Shown: positions 27,143-35,839 of the stretch, one piece after another
Numbering within the stretch: position 1 is the stretch's first letter
How the letters are laid out: the number at the start of each line of letters is the position of its first letter
DNA from: Flectobacillus sp. BAB-3569
GTDB lineage: Bacteria > Bacteroidota > Bacteroidia > Cytophagales > Spirosomataceae
Reading direction: 5' to 3'
DNA: 64,000 bases
NCBI RefSeq assembly: GCF_002270355.1
Contig: NZ_NJFZ01000016.1
Span: 105,563 to 169,562 of the forward strand
The notes under the pieces: model-generated
What the model was told of the DNA's origin: nothing
Databases searched by the model: none
What the model saw: the letters and a program-made list of their open reading frames with translations, nothing else
Program-made: the position numbers and the translations under genes

Positions 27143-28470
27143 TACACCACATTTCCTTCAAACACTAAAGATGTAACAGGAGATACTCGCGCCACGGCTT
27201 CGGCCGAACAACTGGCATCGACAAAAGCGATGTTGGCCTTATCGCCTATCTTTGGCCATTGTTGTTGACCTTGGTCATTAAGTGGAAGGATATTTCCAGT
27301 AGCCAATTTGAGACTTCTTGAAAGCAAAAATTCGGTGTTGTAGCCGTACAATTGTGCCATCAGATTGGCTTTTTGTAAAACACTACCTGTGCCATAAGTA
27401 TTCCAATGATCTACGATGCTGTCATTTCCAGTGACTACATTAACTTGGTATTTATAAAGTGTTGGAATAGGCATTATCAACGATCCAATGGGAATAGTTG
27501 AGGCAATACCGATTTGAGAAGCCCCCAATTTTTCAGCCACTTCCTCCTGTTTGTTTTTTTCTAATTTTCCCAAAACAAAACAATGACTCACAAAAGTCTT
27601 GCCTTTGAGCACAGGATTTTCGTTGACTTTTTGGATTAAATATTCAACAGTTTTAAGCCCCGATTCGCCTGATTCGTGTAAATGAATGTCGATTCCTTTG
27701 TTGTTGTCAAGCGCTAGCTGAACGGTAAAATCAATGGTTTTTTCGATAGCTCCATCGATGGTATATGGGTCAACACCACCAATAAAATCAATATTCATTT
27801 GAGCGGCATCTTTCAAAAAAGGCACCGAGTCAGTATAAAATACCCCATGTTGCGGAAAAGCAACGAGCTCAGCACCAAAGGTTTTTTTCTTATTTTCAAG
27901 GGCTTTTTGTAAGTTCTTCAAAGATTGAAGTTTTGAGGTAGGTTCGATATTGACATGGCTTCGGGCAAAATTGGTTCCTTTTGACTGTAACAGCTCAATG
28001 AGTTTTTCGGCCTTTTGAGTAGAAGTTTTGAGGAGTTCGGGCAACATCTTTTGTTCTAAGGCAATCATTCCTTTTACGCCATTGGTTCTTTTTCGAGTAG
28101 CCTGCCATTTATCTCCATAAAAAGTTTTATCTAAATGAATGTGCATATCTCGAAATGAAGGTAACATCAAATGTCCTTTGGCATCAATCGCCTTTGCTTG
28201 AGGCTGATTGGGCGCTATTTTACTGATTTTTCCATTTTCAATTTCAACTAAAAACAAATCCGTTTTGGTCGCAATCACCTCTCCTTCTTCGTATTCAAAT
28301 CCAGTTTCGAGACGAACATTTTTATAAGTCAATTTGCCCCCCAATACCTGAAATGTACTGTCGGACGACATCATATTCTGTGCCAGTCCTTTCGTCATAG
28401 AAAGTCCTGTAAGCGCTAAAGTGGAGTTTTTAAGAAAATCTTTTCGAGAAAAAGTATTCCATTTTTTCAT
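27139..28470 (-). CDS. Exported metal-dependent amidohydrolase (cytosine-deaminase-like)
   Basis: 443 residues with a Tat-like leader ('SRKDFLKNSTLALTG', with RK instead of RR). The amidohydrolase metal site is visible as 'DMHIHLDKT', 'GIDIHLHESGESG', 'TFVSHCFVLG' and 'VVTGNDSIVDHW', the pattern of the CodA/cytosine-deaminase branch. The N-terminal 'LTYKNVRLETGFEYEEGE' and C-terminal 'ANIAFVDASCSAEAVARV' beta parts form the usual composite sandwich. The true substrate (cytosine, isoguanine or a cyclic imide) cannot be told. It is transcribed alone in the same direction as GH10. A TATCTTTG box (minus strand, 28520-28527) is a fair -7 candidate. Confidence 0.8.
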   Translation of the reverse strand: MKKWNTFSRKDFLKNSTLALTGLSMTKGLAQNMMSSDSTFQVLGGKLTYKNVRLETGFEYEEGEVIATKTDLFLVEIENGKISKIAPNQPQAKAIDAKGHLMLPSFRDMHIHLDKTFYGDKWQATRKRTNGVKGMIALEQKMLPELLKTSTQKAEKLIELLQSKGTNFARSHVNIEPTSKLQSLKNLQKALENKKKTFGAELVAFPQHGVFYTDSVPFLKDAAQMNIDFIGGVDPYTIDGAIEKTIDFTVQLALDNNKGIDIHLHESGESGLKTVEYLIQKVNENPVLKGKTFVSHCFVLGKLEKNKQEEVAEKLGASQIGIASTIPIGSLIMPIPTLYKYQVNVVTGNDSIVDHWNTYGTGSVLQKANLMAQLYGYNTEFLLSRSLKLATGNILPLNDQGQQQWPKIGDKANIAFVDASCSAEAVARVSPVTSLVFEGNVVY

Positions 28471-28519
28471 ATTTCTAGTTTGGTTTGAAGTAAGGTTGGG
28501 AAATGTTTTTTTATCCGAA

Positions 28520-28527
28520 CAAAGATA
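28520..28527 (-). promoter_or_regulatory. Candidate -7 box for the amidohydrolase gene
   Basis: TATCTTTG on the minus strand fits TAnnTTTG, 50 bases upstream of the ATG. No matching TTG at the -33 distance was found. Confidence 0.35.
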
Positions 28528-28561
28528 AAGCTATTTGGGCTCTTTACTTTTTTTACGTCAT

Positions 28562-28615
28562 AAAAACTGGGTGCTATTCGAAAAGAATCATTTTCCGAAA
28601 AGCACCCAGTTTTTA
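28562..28615. terminator. Bidirectional terminator
   Basis: AAAAACTGGGTGCT pairs with AGCACCCAGTTTTT, and the inner bases also pair in part (TTCGaAAA / TTTTCcGAA). T-runs on both strands. It is placed to end the Gfo/Idh transcript before the amidohydrolase promoter. Confidence 0.75.
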
Positions 28616-28660
28616 AAGTATTTTTAGATATGAATTATTTAAAACTTTTCTTTACAAGTA

Positions 28661-28804
28661 ATCGTGCAGAATAAGATTTATGTTATGTGCTTAGGAACTA
28701 GGCAAAGAGTTTTAACATGCTTTTTTCCAAAGCCCACCGCCGAAAGCCGTTACCTGAAAGCCCAAAGAACAATCTTAAATTTTCTTTTACCCACTAACTT
28801 AAGT
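28661..28804 (-). repeat. R1 repeat, full-length copy
   Basis: Minus-orientation copy: TCGTGCAGAATAAGATT, GGAACTAGGCAAAGAGTTTT, CCAAAGCCCACCGCCGAAAG, CCGTTACCTGAAAGCCC, end TTACCCACTAACTTAAG. It abuts the 3' end of the Gfo/Idh gene. Confidence 0.65.
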
Positions 28805-28827
28805 GACTCATACCGTTTAAACAGCAC

Positions 28828-30231
28828 CTACTTGAGCTTCATTTTCACAGGATCCCACTGGATGATTTTTTTAGAGAAATAACTTTCGTTACATGCCAAG
28901 GCTGGCGCTGCCGCTCTAAAGCCGAAAGTAGCATCTTCGACTACCTGTTTACCTGTACGAATGGCATCAAAGAAGTTGGTAAAATGGTCGAGGTGGTCGC
29001 TGTAGCCTGCTGGTACTTTGAAAACAATATCGTCTTTCGTTTTTCTTTTACGCTGTTCTGGCGTCCATTTGGCATCATAATCGGCCTGCATTTCGGTTTG
29101 CATACTTTTGGAAAAAGTAAATAATGAATCATAACCACCAAAACCTGGCGCTTCGGGCATAATGCTATGTTTGATGGTGATATTATTACCCATTACTTCA
29201 ATAACTCCCTCAGAACCAATGAGTCTGATGATTTCCTGTCCACCTGTTCCGCTGATAAAGTTTACTTGTAAAGTCAACTGGAAAGCATCGTGCTCGGCAC
29301 AATCTGGATATTGCATCACGCCCGACATTACGTCTGGCATATTACGACCGTCTTTCCAATAGCTAAATTGTCCTGTACTAAAAATTGTTTCAGGACCTTT
29401 TGAGTTGGTAATCAAATGCGTACCACTCAATAAGTGAATAAATAAGTCGCCTGCAACGCCTGTTCCTACTTCTTTGAAGGCTCGCCACCAGAAAAATTTT
29501 TTAGCGTCAAATGCCATTTTTTCGGTTACTTCTATAAACTTGTCCCAGTTGGTAGTCATAGCATCTGCATCTTTGGGAATCGTGTATTCCCAAGAGCCAA
29601 TTGAGCTTTGGCGGTCGTAAACGGCATTTACCATGTTGAGCTTTCCGATTTCACCAGCCGCTAACAATTCTTTGGCTTTGGCATAGCCAAGGCTACTCAC
29701 GCGCTGGCTACCAACCTGCAAAACCTTTCCTGATTTTTTGCTTGCTTCAATCACTGGATGACCTTCGCTGATTTTGTAGACCATCGGTTTTTCGCAATAG
29801 ACGTGCTTACCTTTGGCGAGGGCATCGAGGGTAATACGAGCATGCCAACAGTCTGTTGTGCAAATCAAGACGGCATCAATATCGGGTCTATCTAATAGCT
29901 CTTTGTAGTTTCGGGTGGTAAAAAGGTCTTTGCCAAATTGCTCTTTGGCATTCTCGATTCTACCTGTATATAAGTCACATATACCAGCTAATTCAACACC
30001 AGGTACTTTGAGTGCAGTGCTCAAATCAAAATGCCCTTGTACGCCGTAGCCAATTACACCTATCCGGATTTTGTCATTGGCAGTAATCTTTTTGTTGTAC
30101 TGCAAAATACGTTCTTCGGCCTTGCCTTGATTAGCCAGTGAAGCAAATGGCGAAGTAGCAGAAATGAGGGTTGTTGCACCAATTTGTTGCAAAAATCTTC
30201 TTCTCGAAGCAGCATCATTGTTATTTTTCAT
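28828..30231 (-). CDS. Tat-exported Gfo/Idh/MocA-family oxidoreductase
   Basis: NAD(P)-dependent sugar or cyclitol oxidoreductase-like protein, 467 residues. The twin-arginine leader is 'ASRRRFLQQIGATTLI'. The Rossmann motif is 'IGVIGYGVQGHFD', the family signature is 'GKHVYCEKPMVY', and the C-terminal alpha/beta domain has 'FFWWRAFKEVGTGVAGDLF'. Exported members of this family are common in Bacteroidota and tend to act on sugars in the periplasm using a tightly bound cofactor. The substrate is unknown and no sugar-isomerase neighbour is present. Confidence 0.88.
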   Translation of the reverse strand: MKNNNDAASRRRFLQQIGATTLISATSPFASLANQGKAEERILQYNKKITANDKIRIGVIGYGVQGHFDLSTALKVPGVELAGICDLYTGRIENAKEQFGKDLFTTRNYKELLDRPDIDAVLICTTDCWHARITLDALAKGKHVYCEKPMVYKISEGHPVIEASKKSGKVLQVGSQRVSSLGYAKAKELLAAGEIGKLNMVNAVYDRQSSIGSWEYTIPKDADAMTTNWDKFIEVTEKMAFDAKKFFWWRAFKEVGTGVAGDLFIHLLSGTHLITNSKGPETIFSTGQFSYWKDGRNMPDVMSGVMQYPDCAEHDAFQLTLQVNFISGTGGQEIIRLIGSEGVIEVMGNNITIKHSIMPEAPGFGGYDSLFTFSKSMQTEMQADYDAKWTPEQRKRKTKDDIVFKVPAGYSDHLDHFTNFFDAIRTGKQVVEDATFGFRAAAPALACNESYFSKKIIQWDPVKMKLK

Positions 30232-30300
30232 AGAATAGGAATATGTTTGGGGTTATTTTGTTATTGCGATAATGAGAAATTTGTTCTTGACACTAAGCAT

Positions 30301-30346
30301 GTTGTTTATGCCTTATTGGATATAACTCAAATAAGGCATAAACAAC
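30301..30346. promoter_or_regulatory. Perfect 17-bp inverted repeat
   Basis: GTTGTTTATGCCTTATT is mirrored exactly by AATAAGGCATAAACAAC with a 12-base loop. It lies 70 bases upstream of the Gfo/Idh start, between divergent genes. No T-run follows on either strand, so an operator or RNA structure is more likely than a terminator. I did not find another copy in the window. Confidence 0.5.
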
Positions 30347-30501
30347 TCTTCAGAATATAGTATCGGTTAATGATAAGATAAAAATAGCGGATTTATGCGG
30401 CTTTGTGGAAGGGTCTGTCTGGTCATGAGGATTCACAACCAATTAAGTTCATGATTATCGTTGCCGACTGAAGCAAAGCCTATATTGAGTCGATTATCCT
30501 G

Positions 30502-30801
30502 ATGGTTCGTATTGCCAATATAGAAATCAACGCTACTTATTTGAAAGAAGAATCGTCTATGTCTGTCAAGTTGGAAACGGGCGTTATTTCAATTTTTCCG
30601 ATGTTTCAAAAAGAACATCCTATCACTTTCCGACTTTTGGAAATATATGCCAGTAAAGAAGCGTATCAAAGTCATTTGAAAACGCCTCATTTTTTACATT
30701 ACAAAAAGGCAACTTTACACATGGTAAAATCTCTTAAATTGGTAGAAATGAGCACGCTTGACCCTAAATGTATGCCTTTGATTTTTTCGAAAATGAAATA
30801 A
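30502..30801 (+). CDS. Antibiotic-biosynthesis-monooxygenase-like (YgiN-type) small protein
   Basis: 99-residue ferredoxin-fold ABM-domain protein: 'MVRIANIEINATYLKEES', 'VKLETGVISIFPMF', 'RLLEIYASKEAYQSHLKT', 'PHFLHYKKATLHMVKSLKL'. Family members act as quinol monooxygenases or heme/quinone-modifying enzymes. Compared with the usual pattern, the first helix is short: I would expect about seven more residues between 'NATYLKE' and 'ESSMSVKLE', as if a small in-frame deletion had occurred. It converges on the GMC gene with a terminator between. Confidence 0.7.
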   Translation: MVRIANIEINATYLKEESSMSVKLETGVISIFPMFQKEHPITFRLLEIYASKEAYQSHLKTPHFLHYKKATLHMVKSLKLVEMSTLDPKCMPLIFSKMK

Positions 30802-30803
30802 AA

Positions 30804-30835
30804 AAGGCACAAAGCTAGTGTTTTCCTTGTGCCTT
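30804..30835. terminator. Bidirectional terminator between convergent genes
   Basis: AAGGCACAA / TTGTGCCTT stem with A/T-runs on both sides, in the 57-base gap between the ABM-like and GMC genes. Confidence 0.7.
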
Positions 30836-30858
30836 CCAAAACCTATTTAAAATTGCAT

Positions 30859-32574
30859 TTAAAGCTCTCTTTTCTTCAAGGCTTTCACGGCATAATCGGC
30901 TGCACGAGCTGTTAAAGCCATGTAAGTAATAGAAGGATTGACGCATGATGACGAAGTCATTGCAGCACCATCAGTCACGAAAACATTTTTTACAGCATGA
31001 ACTTGGTTGAAGGCATTCAAAACAGATGTTTTGGCATCACGTCCCATGCGTGCTGTTCCCATTTCGTGAATACCCAAGCCTAAATGTACTTCTGGGCGGT
31101 TGTAGCCAGTAATATTCTTGAAGCCCGCAGCGTCCATCATTTCCATAGCCGAATTCATAATATCTTTTCGCATCATGATTTCGTTTTCGCCGAAGGCGGC
31201 ATCAAAAACAATCATTGGTACGCCCCATTTATCTTTACGGGTTGGGTCGAGATACATACGATTTTCGGGATTAGGCAATACTTCGCCAAAACCACCAAAA
31301 CCAATTGTCCATTGCCCAGGCTTGGTCAGACTTTGTTTGAAGTCACCGCCAAATCCATCTGCATTTACTCCCCTACTCCAACCTTCACGACTTGCTCCGC
31401 CCTGATAACCAAAGCCTCTGAGATAAGATTGCTTGTCATTGCCCCAGTTACGGAAACGAGGGATATAAAGTGCATTAGGTCGCTGACCATACACATAGTC
31501 GTCCAAGAAACCTTCCACCGTAGCCGTAGCGCCTACGCCCAAATGGTGATCCATGATATTACGTCCCACTTGATCGCTATCATTTCCTAAACCGTTCTGA
31601 AAACGGTTAGATTTTGAATTGAGCATCAAAGCGGCGGTGTTCATGGCTCCAGCGTTTAAGAAGATAATTTTAGCAAAATACTCTTCTACTTGATTTGTTT
31701 TTTGATTGATTACACGTACACCAGTAGCTCGTTGTTTTTGCTCATCATAAAGAATCTCGGCTACAATGGTATCGTGTAACATACTCAAACGCTTGGTCAG
31801 ATTGGCGGCTGGAATGGCCCCTGAAAGCGAGCTGTAATAGGCGCCATAAGGACATCCACGCACACATTTGTTGCGATATTGACATGAAGCTCTGCCTAGT
31901 TTGGTATGCCACTCTTGGGGTTGTGAGAGATTGGCCACACGTCCGACCGTTACAGGACGATTAAATTTTTCAAGCATCATTTTCTTGAAATGTACTTCGG
32001 GTGCAAACAGTGGCATAGCTGGCAAAAAATGACCATCGGGCAATACATCAAGCCCTTCTTTTTGTCCGCTCACTCCTACAAATTTTTCTACGTAAGTATA
32101 CCAAGGAGCCAAATCATCATAACGGATTGGCCAGTCGATACCGATGCCTTCTTTGGCATTAGCCTCAAAATCTTCTTTATTGAAACGATACGACTGGCGC
32201 CCCCAGTGCATCGATTTGCCGCCTGTATGGTATGCACGAATCCAGTCGAAAGGGCGTTTTTCAATATATGGATTGTCTTTATCATTCGTAAAAAACGAAC
32301 CTGATTCATCATTAGCCAAATTGCCAAAGCGCTTATTTGCCCAAAGTTCCTCAGCCGAATGCGCCGTAACCTTGCCCCTATGCTCTACTTCCCAAGGCTG
32401 TTTCATGGCAGTATCATAATCTTGCGGATGTTTTATTTCACGACCACGCTCAATCATCAATACATTTAATCCTTTTTCGGTTAATTCCTTTGCGGCAAAA
32501 CCGCCCGTCATACCCGAGCCAACAACGATTGCATCAAAGGTGTTATTTTTAGTAGCTTTTATATTCAAATACAT
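30859..32574 (-). CDS. GMC-family FAD dehydrogenase, large subunit
   Basis: 571-residue flavoprotein: 'FDAIVVGSGMTGGFAAKEL' (FAD-binding), 'GRNIMDHHLGVGA', 'EVHLGLGIHEMGTARMGRD' and 'VNPSITYMALTARAADYAV'. The cysteine cluster 'CQYRNKCVRGCPYG' resembles the iron-sulphur ligands of bacterial FAD-dependent glucose/gluconate dehydrogenases (inference). It lacks a signal peptide. The gene for the small subunit lies 130 bases upstream and carries a Tat-type leader, so the pair is probably exported together ('hitch-hiker') and oxidises a sugar or polyol in the periplasm. Confidence 0.9.
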   Translation of the reverse strand: MYLNIKATKNNTFDAIVVGSGMTGGFAAKELTEKGLNVLMIERGREIKHPQDYDTAMKQPWEVEHRGKVTAHSAEELWANKRFGNLANDESGSFFTNDKDNPYIEKRPFDWIRAYHTGGKSMHWGRQSYRFNKEDFEANAKEGIGIDWPIRYDDLAPWYTYVEKFVGVSGQKEGLDVLPDGHFLPAMPLFAPEVHFKKMMLEKFNRPVTVGRVANLSQPQEWHTKLGRASCQYRNKCVRGCPYGAYYSSLSGAIPAANLTKRLSMLHDTIVAEILYDEQKQRATGVRVINQKTNQVEEYFAKIIFLNAGAMNTAALMLNSKSNRFQNGLGNDSDQVGRNIMDHHLGVGATATVEGFLDDYVYGQRPNALYIPRFRNWGNDKQSYLRGFGYQGGASREGWSRGVNADGFGGDFKQSLTKPGQWTIGFGGFGEVLPNPENRMYLDPTRKDKWGVPMIVFDAAFGENEIMMRKDIMNSAMEMMDAAGFKNITGYNRPEVHLGLGIHEMGTARMGRDAKTSVLNAFNQVHAVKNVFVTDGAAMTSSSCVNPSITYMALTARAADYAVKALKKREL

Positions 32575-32704
32575 TATTTTCAGCGATTTAACAGTTAAAA
32601 ATACTTTAGCAGAAGAATAGAATTGAACTCAATATTGTTAACTAGCACCCTATTTTAGGTTATGACAATTCACAATTTATAACTCACAATTCTATTATTC
32701 TCGC

Positions 32705-33328
32705 CTAGTAAGCATATGATTTTTGATTGGGTTTCAGCTTGATATTCTCTACTTTCCCCGGTATTTGCACATACTCAAAAGAAGCTTTGATTCCTTCTTC
32801 AGAAGTAAAATACCCCAAAAGTGTCAGCTCTTTTATGAGTCGCCAAAATGGTAATCCTTTCGCTACTTTTTTAATATCCTCATGGTCGTCGTTATCGCCC
32901 ATTTTGGTTTGTTTCATTTGACGGGCTTTCATTTCTGCCTTGGTTTCTTGCTCCAAGTACTTGAGGATACCTTTACGCTCATTATCGTTGAGCTCCAAAA
33001 AATTTACTTGTTCCATCTTTACCAAACCTTCCATAAAACTCAGTTGCTCGGGTTGTAAATAGCAATCCTTCATCATCATTTCGATGAAGGCAGGAACACC
33101 CACATCCTTTGCACCAGGCGAAACGTCGTTGGGAGCTGTAGTTTTGGGAAGGATCAATTCAGCAATTTCAGCTACGATATTGCGCTGTATTTGAGTCAAG
33201 CTAAAAGCAACTCCATTAGGATGAGATTGAATAGGTTTTTCCCAATGATTCATCGCCATGAGTGTAGGAGCCGAAAACGCACCGCCCAGCATCATGGCTA
33301 CATTTTTTATAACATCTCTTCTATTCAT
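32705..33328 (-). CDS. Gluconate 2-dehydrogenase subunit 3 family protein
   Basis: 207-residue small subunit with a twin-arginine leader ('MNRRDVIKNVAMMLGG') and the subunit-3 core ('ALSLTQ'-like start at 'AFSLTQIQRNIVAEIAELIL', then 'GVPAFIEMMMKDCY'). It guides export of the GMC subunit encoded just downstream and forms its partner. A short, diverged R3 copy (32661-32698) lies between the two genes. Confidence 0.88.
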   Translation of the reverse strand: MNRRDVIKNVAMMLGGAFSAPTLMAMNHWEKPIQSHPNGVAFSLTQIQRNIVAEIAELILPKTTAPNDVSPGAKDVGVPAFIEMMMKDCYLQPEQLSFMEGLVKMEQVNFLELNDNERKGILKYLEQETKAEMKARQMKQTKMGDNDDHEDIKKVAKGLPFWRLIKELTLLGYFTSEEGIKASFEYVQIPGKVENIKLKPNQKSYAY

Positions 33329-33492
33329 TGTTCTGTTAAAAGGTTGGATAGATTAGTAATAATAATTGGTCTTTATAATCAATTCAGTCAGTTATTTGGC
33401 TCTGGTGAGCTAATCAAAATTAAGTTATTAAAAAAGGGAAAGTTATACAAATTCTACTTACAGTTAAATTTTTTAGATATACAGATATAAAA

Positions 33493-33526
33493 AAGAGTAA
33501 CGAAATATATAAATTTCGTTACTCTT
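33493..33526. terminator. Terminator of the parAB transcript
   Basis: AAGAGTAACGAAAT pairs with ATTTCGTTACTCTT (14-bp perfect stem, 6-base loop), with a T-run on the minus strand. It lies 330 bases after the parB stop. Confidence 0.65.
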
Positions 33527-33718
33527 AAGTTAGTGGGCAAAATAAAATTTAAGGTTTGAGCTTTAGGCTTTCAGATATCGGCTTTCGGCGGTAGGCTTTG
33601 GGAAAAAGCAAAGCATTTCTTTGTTTTTTAAAACATGTTAAAACTCTGTGCCTAGTACCTGTTGCCTACTGCCTAGGCATATAACTTAAATTCTATTGTG
33701 CACGATTTATTTAATGAT
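33521..33718 (+). repeat. R1 repeat, full-length reference copy
   Basis: From CTTAAGTTAGTGGGCAAAAT through GGCTTTCAGATATCGG, CTTTCGGCGGTAGGCTTTGG, AAACATGTTAAAACTCTGTG, CCTAGTACCTGTTGCCTACTG to TGCACGATTTATTTAATG. About 200 bases with no open frame. It marks the parB side of the replication module. Confidence 0.7.
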
Positions 33719-33772
33719 TGTAAAGGTGAATAAATTCACCCGCTAATTGGAATCGTTGGTCAAAAATTAGGG

Positions 33773-33835
33773 ATTACATTTCCGAAATTAGAAATCCCCA
33801 ATCTGCAATAGTTGGAAATTCTTCGTAAACTACTA
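33773..33835. repeat. R2 repeat, partial copy
   Basis: TTTCCGAAATTAGAAATCCCCAATCTGCAAT...TTCTTCGTAAA: the right half of the R2 family (see 55577-55720). Confidence 0.5.
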
Positions 33836-33855
33836 ACTCACCATTCTGCATTCAC

Positions 33856-34827
33856 CTATCCTTGTGGGATTGAGTTAATAAATGCTTCAAATGTTTCTTT
33901 CAATTTTTGCACACTACCTTTATCTACTTTCTTCGATTTACAAGCCTTTAAAAGCTGTTTGTTAAGCTTTTCATATTGCAACTCCAAGTTTGACTTCTGT
34001 GGGCTTTCTACGCCTTTGGTTTGCTCCGTTGTGACAATTTGGTTGTATACCGCAATTACATCGTCTACGCTTGAAATTGGACTAAGTACTTCACTGGCTT
34101 TACCTAGTTTTTGAATCTTTGATTTTTCAACTCTTGCTTTTCCATTCAACACTTCCTTGCGAAAAACGGGGTCGAGGCGTTCTAAACCTTTGGCAAATTC
34201 AGCATCACGACGAATCGTTTTTTCATCTACATTGAAGTACTCTCCTAGCTCTTGAGCAGTGGTTTTTTTAGGGTTTTCTCCCAGATGGACATTTTGCCCA
34301 TTAGGCAAATTTTCGTTTTGGACAATGCCTCCTTTGAGGTTATCGGCTAGTTCTTTTTTCTCTGAATTATAGCGTAATCCCCTCAAATATGACGCTTGTT
34401 GTGGAGTAATATTACGACGACTCAACTGGAAGTCAATCATAAAATCTCGTACTTCTTTCAGCGACTCAAAATTGTCAATTTGAATATTAAAAGAAATACC
34501 CAGCTCAGTACACAACTTATAGCGGTTGTGTCCGTCAATCAGTACATATATTTCGTCATCCGACGAATCTGTTTGTCCTACCACGTGCTTGGTGGTACGC
34601 CAAATTTTTAAAGGGTCTTTACAACCATGTTTTATCAAATTGTCTTTCAGGGCTAAATATTCTGCCTCCAACAAAGGAGGAATCAGGTCGCGTAGCTCGT
34701 CGAGGACAACAATATTTTTCTTAATAGTTTCTGTCGTACTAAAACTATTGATGGTATTGGGTTTTAGCGTTTGAAGAAGCGCCTGACTATTTTCAGCCAT
34801 TTTTTCTGCTAAAGATTTCTTTGCCAT
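33856..34827 (-). CDS. parB: ParB-like plasmid partition protein
   Basis: 323-residue centromere-binding partner of ParA. The ParB/Srx N-terminal domain is visible in 'YLALKDNLIKHGCKDPLKIW' and 'YVLIDGHNRYKLCTELG', where the plasmid-type 'DGHNRY' box replaces the chromosomal GERRxRA. A KorB/HTH-like middle follows ('TTAQELGEYFNVDEKTIRRD'), then a coiled C-terminal part. It starts 13 bases after the parA stop, so the two form an operon. Its binding site (parS) is not identified. Confidence 0.85.
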   Translation of the reverse strand: MAKKSLAEKMAENSQALLQTLKPNTINSFSTTETIKKNIVVLDELRDLIPPLLEAEYLALKDNLIKHGCKDPLKIWRTTKHVVGQTDSSDDEIYVLIDGHNRYKLCTELGISFNIQIDNFESLKEVRDFMIDFQLSRRNITPQQASYLRGLRYNSEKKELADNLKGGIVQNENLPNGQNVHLGENPKKTTAQELGEYFNVDEKTIRRDAEFAKGLERLDPVFRKEVLNGKARVEKSKIQKLGKASEVLSPISSVDDVIAVYNQIVTTEQTKGVESPQKSNLELQYEKLNKQLLKACKSKKVDKGSVQKLKETFEAFINSIPQG

Positions 34828-34840
34828 AGGTTAAGAGAAT

Positions 34841-35803
34841 TTATGCGTTACGACTGTACAATGATTGTAAAAACTCGTCCGCGAGACTTTGATAGGAGGT
34901 TGCGGCCTCCGAACTTTTGTTAAAAGCACTAATGGTAAGATGCTCAACCATGGCTTTTTGAAAATCAATCAAATGTTTTATTTCCGAGTCAAATACTCTC
35001 AGTCCCGAAAATTGCTGTCTCATGAGTTCTTTGTACTCGCGGTGAATGCTGTTGTTTTTTACCATCGTAAATACAATGCCGTCTAATTCTAGCGAAGGAT
35101 TTAGCAACGCTCTTACTTCTGAGATTCTTTCCAACAATACCACAAGTCCTTTGTAGGCAAGCTGCTCGGGTAGGGTCGTGATCAAACAGCTATTCGAGGC
35201 TTGCATGGCTGTAATGGTCAAAATATTGAGCGAAGGAGGACAATCTATCAAAATGAAGTCATAATCTTTCGAAACTTTATTGATTGCCACTCTCAAACGT
35301 AATTCGCCACCGATCTTGTTGGAGAGTTCTTTTTCGGCAGTACTCAGCTCAATATCGCTCGGCGAAATATCAAGATTTGGGATTACGTTTTGAATAGCTA
35401 GTGGCACTTCCAAATTGAGCAAGGAATGATATACCTGTGTTTCGCCCACATTTACGTTTAGAACCTCGCTTAGACTGCCTTGAGGGTCAATGTCTATCAA
35501 GAGTACTTTAAAGCCCTTATTCGCCAAAGCTTCGCCCAAATAAGCCGTAGTTGTGGTCTTTCCTACACCACCTTTGTGATTGATAATTGAAATTACGCGT
35601 GCTTTTTCAAAAACCTCAGGATTAAAACCGTATTGTGTCACAACAGGATAAAGGTCAGCCAAGTGCTTTTCATTCAAATTACGCGAGCCATTAAGAACCG
35701 CAGAAAGGGTATTCTTGGGTAAAGAGGCTTCTCTCTCAAGGGTAGCAATCGATAAAGCTGAACGTCTTTTCAAAAACTTAAGTAATGTTTCTTGTGTAAG
35801 CAT
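34841..35803 (-). CDS. parA: ParA-type partition ATPase with N-terminal DNA-binding domain
   Basis: 320 residues. Residues 1-60 form a helix-turn-helix ('SIATLEREASLPKNTLSAVL', 'NGSRNLNEKHLADLYP'), as in plasmid type-Ia ParA proteins that repress their own promoter. The ATPase starts with the deviant Walker A 'KGGVGKTTT' (77-85), followed by 'LLIDIDPQGSLSEVL' and 'DFILIDCPPSLN'. Together with ParB it moves the replicon to daughter cells. A 51-base inverted repeat 37 bases upstream is the likely operator. Confidence 0.93.
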   Translation of the reverse strand: MLTQETLLKFLKRRSALSIATLEREASLPKNTLSAVLNGSRNLNEKHLADLYPVVTQYGFNPEVFEKARVISIINHKGGVGKTTTTAYLGEALANKGFKVLLIDIDPQGSLSEVLNVNVGETQVYHSLLNLEVPLAIQNVIPNLDISPSDIELSTAEKELSNKIGGELRLRVAINKVSKDYDFILIDCPPSLNILTITAMQASNSCLITTLPEQLAYKGLVVLLERISEVRALLNPSLELDGIVFTMVKNNSIHREYKELMRQQFSGLRVFDSEIKHLIDFQKAMVEHLTISAFNKSSEAATSYQSLADEFLQSLYSRNA

Positions 35804-35839
35804 CGGTTTGAAGTTTTGTACGATGCTAAATTACTTGTC

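Noticed and set aside
31084..31590. 168-codon plus-strand frame opposite the GMC dehydrogenase gene
   Set aside because: It is the mirror of a strongly supported gene with clear FAD-binding motifs; no signal of its own. Similar shadows were discarded throughout, for example opposite kdpB (44599-45099) and kdpA (45181-45642).
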